Shown here: positions 1-4,888 of the stretch, piece after piece
Position numbering within the stretch: position 1 is the first letter of the stretch
Layout: each line of letters opens with the position of its first letter
Assembly: GCA_905193085.1 (NCBI GenBank)
Contig: CAJJNI010000165.1
Span: forward strand, 1-5,629
DNA length: 5,629 nt
Direction of reading: 5' to 3'
Origin: an uncultured Lachnospiraceae bacterium
Lineage (GTDB): Bacteria; Bacillota; Clostridia; Lachnospirales; Lachnospiraceae
Notes under the pieces: generated by a model
Seen by the model: the letters and a program-made list of their open reading frames with translations, nothing else
What the model was told of the DNA's origin: nothing
The model's database searches: none
Translations under genes and position numbers: made by a program

Positions 1-804
1 TTTTTCAGGCTTAAATTCATAATCAAAATAACTGTCTGTATGGGTAATTGCATAGCTTTGTGTAACACCTGTCTTTAAATTATTATATTTTATTTCTTTC
101 AGCCTGATTTGACCTTCTGTGCTGTTCTTTGCTGATACGGGTATAACTTCTATATAATATGTCTCTCCTGCAAGCAGTTCACAGCCATTACCATAACTGT
201 CCTCCAAAACATTCCAGTTTAAATTTTCTTCAAATACTTTTATAATTACTTTGTCATCTTCAGTATTTCCATACCAGTCGGCACTATAATATGCTGTATG
301 GTCCGGAACAAATTTGTAATATGCAGAAACACCGCCATTTACGGTTAAGTCCTGTAGTGTTTCACTGATATTTTTCGGTGAAAATTTACTTAAATGAATT
401 TTCCCTGAAACAGTACCTGAGTTTGATGCAAGTCGAATATAATATTTCTTACCATTTTCTATATAAAAATTCTCAGAGCATTCAAAATTTGTTCTGAATA
501 CGAGATTCATATCTGAATCATATACAAGTACATACGCATTATCGCTAAGCTCTGTAAAATCTATTACATAACGACAGCTCTCATCCGCAGTAAATCTGTA
601 TCTTATATCTTCATCTTCTGAAGCTACAGATGCAGATACCACTTTGTCTGACTCAATGTCCTTGTACACAATATTCTGTGCATCATATTTTCCAATATTA
701 TCATATTCCACTCTTTCATAAGCTGCCGATGTAATTGGCATTGTAATATTAATTGCAGTAGCAAATGCCAGCATCAGACTTAAAATTTTTCTCCTCTTTC
801 TCAT
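1..804 (-). CDS. Secreted protein with PPC-like beta-sandwich repeats (3' partial)
   Basis: The frame is open for 268 codons from the ATG at 804 to the window edge, so the C-terminus is missing. A good ribosome binding site (AAAGGAG at 811-817, 6-nt spacer) fixes the start. Residues 1-29 form a classical signal peptide: basic MRKRRK, a hydrophobic core SLMLAFATAINI, then a small-residue cleavage region TSAA. After a linker (about 30-65) come two divergent copies of a 95-100 residue unit. They start at about residue 69 (YRFTADESCRY) and 163 (YKFVPDHTAYY), and each has a 'YYI..' strand near its end (KKYYIRLAS; ETYYIEVIP) followed by G-x-I-x-L. A third copy seems to begin at about 261 (YEFKPEK). 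The pattern resembles bacterial pre-peptidase C-terminal (PPC) domains of secreted clostridial enzymes and adhesins. The catalytic or anchoring part, if any, lies beyond the edge, so the function is unknown. The secreted nature is well supported; the domain name is inferred. Confidence 0.85.
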   Translation of the reverse strand, partial: MRKRRKILSLMLAFATAINITMPITSAAYERVEYDNIGKYDAQNIVYKDIESDKVVSASVASEDEDIRYRFTADESCRYVIDFTELSDNAYVLVYDSDMNLVFRTNFECSENFYIENGKKYYIRLASNSGTVSGKIHLSKFSPKNISETLQDLTVNGGVSAYYKFVPDHTAYYSADWYGNTEDDKVIIKVFEENLNWNVLEDSYGNGCELLAGETYYIEVIPVSAKNSTEGQIRLKEIKYNNLKTGVTQSYAITHTDSYFDYEFKPEK

Positions 805-828
805 ATACTTCTCCTTTAAACATATTTA

Positions 829-858
829 CATATGGGCTTTAATTTGTTTTCCTTGCAA
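829..858 (-). promoter_or_regulatory. Weak candidate promoter of the secreted repeat protein
   Basis: On the minus strand TTGCAA (853-858) lies 18 bp upstream of CATATG (829-834), just before the ribosome binding site of the gene starting at 804. Only about 50 bp separate the upstream terminator from the start codon, so a promoter has to lie here if the gene is transcribed separately. The match is poor and the -35 touches the U-tract of the terminator. Confidence 0.3.
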
Positions 859-897
859 AAAAGAGTAAGAAATCAAACAACCATTTCCTACTCTTTT
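857..897 (-). terminator. Rho-independent terminator of the SEC-C gene
   Basis: Arms 861-873 and 883-895 pair over 13 bp around a 9-nt loop (874-882). Read on the minus strand the hairpin is followed by a run of six U (857-862), and it starts about 25 nt after the SEC-C stop codon. The only imperfect position (868/888) is an A-C mismatch on the plus strand but a G-U wobble in the minus-strand RNA, which supports the minus orientation. Confidence 0.85.
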
Positions 898-921
898 CTT
901 TTTATGAATTACTTCTGTATA

Positions 922-1422
922 TTATTTACCACAGCACTTCTTATACTTAAGTCCGCTTCCACATGGACATGGGTCATTTCTTCCGATTTTCTTTTCCTTG
1001 CGGATTGTACCAGAAGCCTTCTGCTGCTTGTACAATTCTTTTCTCTTCTCTGCAGGAAGAAGGTCATTCCACATAGGAAGTTCATATAACCAGTCAGCCT
1101 TTGCAGCTACCATGTTATAATATAACTTCTCTTTATCATAACCTAAATTAACCTGGGTATTTTCGTCCATTTCCTCGATTGGATTAGGATTCTTAAGACT
1201 CTCATCAATACCATCAAGGAATCCTACCATAATCATTAACTCAACGCCATATTTATCTGCAAGCTCTTTTACAGTTCCTGTAACTACTGTATCAGGGTCT
1301 GAAAGAATCTGCTCATAGATTCCTTTTTCTTTTACAAAATAATCAGCCCATAAAGCATCACTCTGCTTCTGTGTAAGCTCCTGTGAATAAGCTGTATTTC
1401 TCCATGTTTCTAACAAAGTCAT
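922..1422 (-). CDS. SEC-C motif protein, 166 aa
   Basis: A complete small soluble protein without signal peptide or membrane segment. The C-terminus carries a textbook SEC-C zinc-binding motif: GRNDPCPCGSGLKYKKCC at residues 147-164, with Cys152, Cys154, Cys163 and Cys164 as the expected metal ligands. The same motif ends SecA, where it binds zinc and contacts SecB and the ribosome; stand-alone SEC-C proteins are common and mostly uncharacterised. Residues 1-135 are helical and charged. The stretch GTVKELADKYGVELMIMVGF (49-68) looks somewhat like a helix-turn-helix, but this is weak, and I do not recognise the N-terminal domain. A basic linker (RKEKK, 141-145) precedes the zinc motif. The ribosome binding site AAAGGATGG sits about 12 nt before the ATG. 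The gene has its own promoter and terminator, so it is probably monocistronic. Its role, perhaps in ribosome or secretion quality control, is only a guess. Confidence 0.9.
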   Translation of the reverse strand: MTLLETWRNTAYSQELTQKQSDALWADYFVKEKGIYEQILSDPDTVVTGTVKELADKYGVELMIMVGFLDGIDESLKNPNPIEEMDENTQVNLGYDKEKLYYNMVAAKADWLYELPMWNDLLPAEKRKELYKQQKASGTIRKEKKIGRNDPCPCGSGLKYKKCCGK

Positions 1423-1479
1423 TTCTTATTACCATCCTTTATCTGTAAATAATATGCGTACACACGCTGTATCTAATTA

Positions 1480-1508
1480 ATTATACTACATTTTCCTGAT
1501 ATAATCAA
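1480..1508 (-). promoter_or_regulatory. SigA-type promoter of the SEC-C gene
   Basis: Minus strand: -35 TTGATT (1503-1508), exactly 17 bp, then a perfect -10 TATAAT (1480-1485). Transcription should begin near 1473, giving a leader of about 50 nt. The leader contains a short inverted repeat GCGT/ACGC (about 1456-1467). Confidence 0.75.
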
Positions 1509-1564
1509 TCTATTTTCTCGTATTTTTGACAACAATCGTTACAATACATCTGTTATAAAGCCTT

Positions 1565-2317
1565 TTACAGTTCTTCTCCTGTTATTCTTAAAATATCCTG
1601 TATTTCCGATAAATCCATATCCATATAATCAGCCATATCTTCCATTGTCATCTTATCATTCATGGCTTCTGAAAGCTCTTCTGCCTTTTCTTTTACCATA
1701 TCCGCTTTCTTAATAATATGGTTGTTATTGTTATTTGTAATTTCAAATTCATCAATCGCCGCAAGCATGGCTTCTCTTATGGAAGAATCTATTATTTCTT
1801 CTATCTGCTCTATTGAATTTAACTCTTCAAGCTGTGCCATAGCCATTAAAAGCCCTATATTACCTTCCTGTATTAAATCACTTTGTGATAATCCATGTGA
1901 CTGATATGATGAAGCAACGGAAATTACTTTCGGAAGATAGGCATTTACAATAATTTCCTTTGCACCGTCATCTCCGGCTTTCATTTTTTCAAATAATTCT
2001 ATGGTCATAGTATTATCTTTTACATTTTTTACTTCATCAAGATACATATTAAGATATTCGCTTTCAGCTTCATCTTTATTTGTAAATGAAAACTTTTCAT
2101 CTGATTCTTTCGAAGCTTCATTCTTATCCTGTTCATAACCTGCTACCTTGATATTATGCTCTGAAAGATATTTGCAGACAAGCTGCATCTGATTTTCTGA
2201 AAGATTCATATCTTTAAAATAATCTTTTAGAAAGTCTGCTGTTACCTGTCTGTTATTCAATCTTGCAAGCGCTGTAACATCTTCTATCATTTCTATAAAT
2301 TTACTTTGATTATCCAT
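1565..2317 (-). CDS. Degenerate sigma-70-derived protein lacking region 4, 250 aa
   Basis: The protein aligns by eye with the N-terminal two thirds of a housekeeping sigma factor (SigA/RpoD). Residues 7-59 match region 1.1 (ending QMQLVCKYLSEHNIKV) and about 85-118 match region 1.2 (YLNMYLDEV... GDDGAKE). Residues 119-166 match regions 2.1-2.2, with the core-polymerase-binding signature DLIQEGNIGLL at 147-157. Residues 200-247 match region 3.0-3.1 (MTMEDMADYMDMDLSEIQDI). The DNA-melting region 2.3 (YATWW in sigma factors) is replaced by EEIIDSS. The -10-reading residues of region 2.4 (WIRQAIT) have become SIREAML, and the RTIRIPVH segment by a run of five Asn (195-199). Region 3.2 and all of region 4 are absent. 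I chose the ATG at 2317, 4 nt after the upstream stop, over one at 2362 that would overlap that gene and lacks a ribosome binding site. GGAGG (2330-2334) serves it from inside the upstream gene, implying translational coupling. It probably cannot direct promoter recognition normally; core-binding regulator or decoy is an inference. Confidence 0.85.
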   Translation of the reverse strand: MDNQSKFIEMIEDVTALARLNNRQVTADFLKDYFKDMNLSENQMQLVCKYLSEHNIKVAGYEQDKNEASKESDEKFSFTNKDEAESEYLNMYLDEVKNVKDNTMTIELFEKMKAGDDGAKEIIVNAYLPKVISVASSYQSHGLSQSDLIQEGNIGLLMAMAQLEELNSIEQIEEIIDSSIREAMLAAIDEFEITNNNNNHIIKKADMVKEKAEELSEAMNDKMTMEDMADYMDMDLSEIQDILRITGEEL

Positions 2318-2321
2318 AATA

Positions 2322-3113
2322 TTATATTGCCTCCAACCACTTTCTGAATTTATGAAGCACAAACTTTGTCTGCTTTACAAATTCTTCTACGAGTAGAGAA
2401 TTTGAATTTTCACTATTTTCACTGTTAAAAAATTTCAAAATTCTCCCTGCCCTTGTTCTCACATCAAAAAAAGAATTATACGGTAAATATGCTATCTTAT
2501 CTTCATTGATACGACATATTCTTGTAAGAAACTGTTTTTCATTATGCAAATCTCCAATAACATGTCCAACCATAATAAAAAAATGTCTCTTCTTATTAAT
2601 CTTATATATTATATCTGTGGAGTTTCTCAGCTGTTCCTGCTCAAAACAGGCAACACACACATCACAGCAGTCTATTATATGTGATGCAAATCCTGATGTT
2701 ACATCATCGCAACGAATCATCACAAAATCAAATTCCCTGCTCCACTCATCAAGTAATTTTGCTGCATGCTCCTTAAAATTCTGCCGGTACTCATAAATAT
2801 TTCCTCTTACTGCAGACTTTACATATGCAAAATCAGAAGTTATATATGTCACACCTTCTTTTGTAAATGAGGAATTATATGCTCCGGTATTCATTCTGTA
2901 AAGCATGTAATCCATGCCTTCTTTAATCCCGTAATAAGCTTCTTCTTTTATATATAAGTTATCCTCCCCTTTAAATGCATCTTCCAAATAAGTCTTTCTA
3001 AATGATGCATCTATCAGCAGTACACTCCCATTACACTGACTGTGTATCGCCAGTGCCATCACGAGCATATTGCTGATACTGCATTTTTCATTTCCGGAAA
3101 AAGCTATTTTCAT
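2322..3113 (-). CDS. MinD/ParA-fold protein with lost ATPase motifs, 263 aa
   Basis: The strand order and local motifs follow the MinD/ParA (SIMIBI) family. The first strand and P-loop position read MKIAFSGNEKCSISN; the second strand is GSVLLIDAS (29-37). The Walker B strand is FDFVMIRCDD (128-137), followed by a DCCDVCVACFEQ segment (148-159) like the 'AD..i..t.pe' of MinD. Later segments read FFIMVGHVIGD (178-188) and KIAYLPYNSFFDVRTRAGRI (206-225). The catalytic residues are gone: the deviant Walker A KGGxGKT is KCSISNM, keeping the signature Lys10 but with Asn15 at the P-loop lysine. The second Asp of the switch I (DxD) motif is Ser37, and the Walker B Asp is Arg134. The C-terminus (FVLHKFRKWLEAI, 251-263) could be a basic amphipathic helix like the MinD membrane-targeting tail. 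The ribosome binding site is TAAGG, 7 nt before the ATG. It is the first gene of a two-gene unit with the sigma-derived protein. Nucleotide hydrolysis is unlikely; the function is unknown. Confidence 0.82.
   Translation of the reverse strand: MKIAFSGNEKCSISNMLVMALAIHSQCNGSVLLIDASFRKTYLEDAFKGEDNLYIKEEAYYGIKEGMDYMLYRMNTGAYNSSFTKEGVTYITSDFAYVKSAVRGNIYEYRQNFKEHAAKLLDEWSREFDFVMIRCDDVTSGFASHIIDCCDVCVACFEQEQLRNSTDIIYKINKKRHFFIMVGHVIGDLHNEKQFLTRICRINEDKIAYLPYNSFFDVRTRAGRILKFFNSENSENSNSLLVEEFVKQTKFVLHKFRKWLEAI
2329..2334 (-). promoter_or_regulatory. Ribosome binding site inside the upstream gene
   Basis: GGAGGC on the minus strand lies within the last codons of the MinD-like gene. It is 12 nt before the ATG at 2317, while the upstream stop codon is only 4 nt before that ATG. 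This decides the start of the sigma-derived gene and implies the two are translated in a coupled way, although the spacing is longer than ideal. Confidence 0.65.
2406..2423 (-). repeat. Perfect 9-bp tandem duplication inside the MinD-like gene
   Basis: ATTTTCACT occurs twice head to tail and encodes Ser-Glu-Asn twice (residues 231-236). It makes a hydrophilic low-complexity linker between the ATPase-like fold and the C-terminal helix. Confidence 0.85.
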
Positions 3114-3156
3114 TCTTTTACCTTATGATTTCCCCAAACCAATACCGGCTGTATTT

Positions 3157-3185
3157 ATTATACAAAAGACTTCTCTGCTTGTAAA
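3157..3185 (-). promoter_or_regulatory. SigA-type promoter of the MinD-like/sigma-like pair
   Basis: Minus strand: -35 TTTACA (3180-3185), 17-bp spacer, perfect -10 TATAAT (3157-3162). The transcription start should be near 3150, giving a leader of about 37 nt. This near-consensus site suggests substantial vegetative expression of the pair. The -35 lies in one arm of the hairpin at 3177-3213. Confidence 0.8.
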
Positions 3186-3213
3186 GTGTTTAACTTTAAA
3201 TCACACTTTAAGC
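3177..3213 (-). terminator. Imperfect hairpin right after the amidase stop; weak terminator or operator
   Basis: The inverted repeat has outer arms GCTT/AAGC (3177-3180 and 3210-3213) and inner arms AAAGTG/CACTTT. A further TTTA/TAAA pairing closes a small loop. It begins at the last base of the amidase TAG codon. In the minus-strand RNA no U-run follows directly (the next is TCTTTT about 7 nt on), so it is at best a weak terminator. One arm overlaps the -35 of the next promoter, so an operator is an alternative. Confidence 0.45.
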
Positions 3214-3965
3214 TATTCCTGTATTATAAGTGTAGAAAAACCGTCATTTCTTAATTTTCTCTCGGATTCTGCTGCCTGTTTTAAGGAATAATAAGGTCCA
3301 ACCTTAACCTGATAATACTGTTTGTATCTTCCTGTCTGTGCAGGATAACCCATATACCACAACTGATTTGCAAGCTCACCGGCATAGTCCTGATTTCTGA
3401 ACAGACCGGTCTGGACATAATACTGCTGCCCCTTAGTCAAAGAAACTGTGTCCATTATTGCAAGAGCGATTTCTTCCGCAATCTGGTTAAAACGCTGGTC
3501 GAAAAGCTCATTATCTTTGTCACTGTTAATAAAACCCGTTTCAATAAGTACTGCCGGCATTTTAGTTCTTCTTAAAACAGCAAGGTCCGGCCTTACATCA
3601 ACACCAAGGTTTTTAAATCCGACTTTTTCAAGATTATCACTGATTTTCTGTGCAAGCTCTGCTTTTATGCCGCTGTTATCATATATAAGAGTCTGTACTC
3701 CATCATATAACCCCGGTGTTGCAGCAGAATTTCTGTGAAATGACACAAAAAAGTCACCGCCTGCCTCATTTGCTATCTCTGCTTTTCTTGCAGGAGAGTC
3801 ATATACATCTGAATTTCTTGTATAAACCACATCATAACCGTTATTTTTCAAAATCTGTCCAACCGCAACAGCTAAATCAAGATTATCATCTTTTTCCTGT
3901 CTTCCATTATAAGCAGCGCCCAAGTCTCTGCCGCCATGACCTGCATCAATTACAATTCTTGCCAT
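3213..3965 (-). CDS. N-acetylmuramoyl-L-alanine amidase with SPOR domain (CwlC-like), 250 aa
   Basis: This enzyme family cleaves the bond between N-acetylmuramic acid and L-alanine in peptidoglycan. The Amidase_3 domain (about 1-175) is complete: DAGHGGRDLGA (7-17) with zinc ligand His10, Glu24 in RQEKDDNL, His77 in VSFHRNS, and catalytic Glu142 in AVLIETGF. Residues 180-249 form a single SPOR domain (YYVQTGLF... YYQVKVGPY... GFSTLII), a fold that binds peptidoglycan stripped of stem peptides. The start at 3965 is set by a perfect GGAGGT 4 nt upstream; an in-frame ATG at 4016 has no comparable site and adds no leader. No signal peptide is seen from either start. The architecture and missing leader match CwlC of Bacillus subtilis, which acts in mother-cell lysis late in sporulation, though CwlC has two SPOR repeats. 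A housekeeping role with unusual export is the alternative. The stop is TAG. Confidence 0.92.
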   Translation of the reverse strand: MARIVIDAGHGGRDLGAAYNGRQEKDDNLDLAVAVGQILKNNGYDVVYTRNSDVYDSPARKAEIANEAGGDFFVSFHRNSAATPGLYDGVQTLIYDNSGIKAELAQKISDNLEKVGFKNLGVDVRPDLAVLRRTKMPAVLIETGFINSDKDNELFDQRFNQIAEEIALAIMDTVSLTKGQQYYVQTGLFRNQDYAGELANQLWYMGYPAQTGRYKQYYQVKVGPYYSLKQAAESERKLRNDGFSTLIIQE

Positions 3966-4005
3966 TTTTACCTCCATAGCACTAAATAAAAATTCTATTT
4001 TACAT

Positions 4006-4035
4006 ATTATGCACAAACATGCATTTTATTTACAA
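4006..4035 (-). promoter_or_regulatory. Candidate promoter of the amidase gene
   Basis: Minus strand: TTGTAA (4030-4035), 18-bp spacer, CATAAT (4006-4011). The -10 can also be read as CATAATAT, which fits the CATAnnnT core of sporulation SigE/SigK-type -10 elements, but no convincing matching -35 for those factors is seen. An inverted repeat ATGCA-N6-TGCAT (4009-4024) overlaps the -10 and spacer and could be an operator. Confidence 0.45.
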
Positions 4036-4052
4036 AAGGTAATTATTTATAC

Positions 4053-4081
4053 TTGTAGTATTTTATTTAATATGGTAGAAT
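4053..4081 (+). promoter_or_regulatory. Extended -10 promoter of the PAP2 gene
   Basis: Plus strand: a poor -35 (TTGTAG, 4053-4058) lies 17 bp from TAGAAT (4076-4081). TGG directly precedes the -10, giving the extended TGn motif. The transcription start would be near 4088, about 29 nt before the start codon. It is divergent from the amidase promoter, with about 18 bp between the two -35 boxes. Confidence 0.6.
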
Positions 4082-4116
4082 AACTTTAATTATAAGTCGA
4101 AATGAGAGGTTGTTTT

Positions 4117-4815
4117 ATGAAAGAATTTATTTTAAATTTCAAAAAAGAACGGCTCAAACATTGTTACATGTTTTTATATCCGGTATTTTACATGCTGTGT
4201 TTTATATTTTTAGAGCAGAATGTTGAGCCCATATACATTATACATTTTCCGCTTGATAACTACATTCCATTTTGTGAATACTTTATTATTCCTTATTTTA
4301 CATGGTTTGCTTATGTGGCTGTGACAGTAGCTGTTTTTTATATTTTTCTTGATATAGGTGATTTTTACCGTCTTACTTCATATTTATTTACAGGTATGAC
4401 AATATTTTTGCTTGTTTCACTGTTTATACCTAACGGACTTGATTTAAGACCGACAACATTTGAAAGAGATAATATTTTTGTTTCAATGGTAAAAACACTG
4501 TACAAAACAGATACACCGACGAATGTTTTTCCAAGCATTCATGTATATAATTCAATATGTGTTCATATAGCACTTTGTAAAAATGATGTTGTCAAAAAAC
4601 ACCGTCCTGTAATATACGGTTCATTTGTTCTTATGATTTTGATTATACTTTCAACCGTATTTTTAAAACAACATTCAACACTTGATGTTGCTTCAGGAAT
4701 TTTACTTGCATCACTTTTATATCCTGTATTTTATGTACACAACTGCATTCCATACAGAAAGGAGTTTCCCCTTGCATTAAATAATTCGGGGGACGCAATT
4801 AAAAAACCGGCATAG
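4117..4815 (+). CDS. PAP2-superfamily membrane phosphatase/transferase (AUR1-like), 232 aa
   Basis: An integral membrane protein with about six hydrophobic segments (roughly 17-33, 56-78, 86-104, 143-153, 168-183, 191-208). The acid-phosphatase (PAP2) signature is present in the compact form seen in inositol-phosphotransferase/AUR1-like members. There is LRP at 110-112 as the remnant of motif 1, FPSIHV at 138-143 (motif 2, His142) and STVFLKQHSTLD at 179-190 (motif 3, His186 nucleophile position and Asp190). Such proteins dephosphorylate or transfer head groups of lipid phosphates (phosphatidate, isoprenyl pyrophosphate, phosphoinositol lipids); the substrate cannot be told here. The start at 4117 was chosen over the ATG at 4102 because GAGAGGT (4104-4110) sits 6-7 nt before 4117 and overlaps the earlier ATG. 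It is the only plus-strand gene in the window, with its own promoter and a terminator right after it. Confidence 0.88.
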   Translation: MKEFILNFKKERLKHCYMFLYPVFYMLCFIFLEQNVEPIYIIHFPLDNYIPFCEYFIIPYFTWFAYVAVTVAVFYIFLDIGDFYRLTSYLFTGMTIFLLVSLFIPNGLDLRPTTFERDNIFVSMVKTLYKTDTPTNVFPSIHVYNSICVHIALCKNDVVKKHRPVIYGSFVLMILIILSTVFLKQHSTLDVASGILLASLLYPVFYVHNCIPYRKEFPLALNNSGDAIKKPA

Positions 4816-4825
4816 ACAAAGACAA

Positions 4826-4872
4826 AAAGACTGCCACTTAAATGATTATAAATCGTAAAAGTGACAGTCTTT
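4826..4872. terminator. Bidirectional terminator between convergent PAP2 and glycosyltransferase genes
   Basis: Arms 4826-4839 and 4859-4872 pair over 14 positions with one imperfection (4834/4864) around a 19-nt loop that can pair further (GATT/AATC). The hairpin starts 11 nt after the PAP2 stop and lies 17 nt beyond the glycosyltransferase stop on the other strand. T-rich tracts flank both sides. The imperfect pair is C-A in plus-strand RNA but G-U in minus-strand RNA, so the stem is somewhat stronger for the glycosyltransferase transcript. Confidence 0.85.
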
Positions 4873-4888
4873 ATTACTTTTATCATTA

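Noticed and set aside
832..1089. Plus-strand open frame of 85 codons
   Set aside because: It runs across the terminator hairpin and the antisense of the SEC-C gene, has no ribosome binding site and its product looks like no protein family. It is a shadow frame.
1526..1559. Plus-strand TTGACA (1526-1531) with TATAAA (1554-1559) as a promoter antisense to the pair
   Set aside because: The spacer is 22 bp, too long for a SigA promoter, and there is no better -10 at 16-18 bp.
1423..1564. Frameshifted region 4 of the sigma-like protein downstream of its stop
   Set aside because: Reading the other minus-strand frames gives stops within about 9-19 codons and nothing like a region 4 helix-turn-helix. 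The short form is therefore the natural gene end and not a recent frameshift.
1509..1564. Terminator after the sigma-like gene
   Set aside because: Only 5-bp AT-rich pairings (GTATT/AATAC) with a long loop are present and there is no proper U-tract, so none was annotated; read-through into the SEC-C gene remains possible.
1662..1904. Plus-strand frame rich in Ser and Ile
   Set aside because: Lies wholly antisense to the sigma-like gene, whose sequence has clear family motifs; no ribosome binding site. The same reasoning removes the plus-strand frames at 2506-2796, 3070-3291, 3448-3738 and 3716-3979.
2322..3113. TadZ/CpaE pilus-positioning protein as identity of the MinD-like gene
   Set aside because: TadZ/CpaE carry an N-terminal receiver-like domain of more than 100 residues before the ATPase fold. 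Here the P-loop strand starts at residue 1, and no tad/flp genes are nearby.
3966..4016. Amidase start at 4016, adding 17 residues
   Set aside because: The extension is not a signal peptide, lacks a ribosome binding site and would lie over the likely promoter -10; GGAGGT clearly serves the ATG at 3965.
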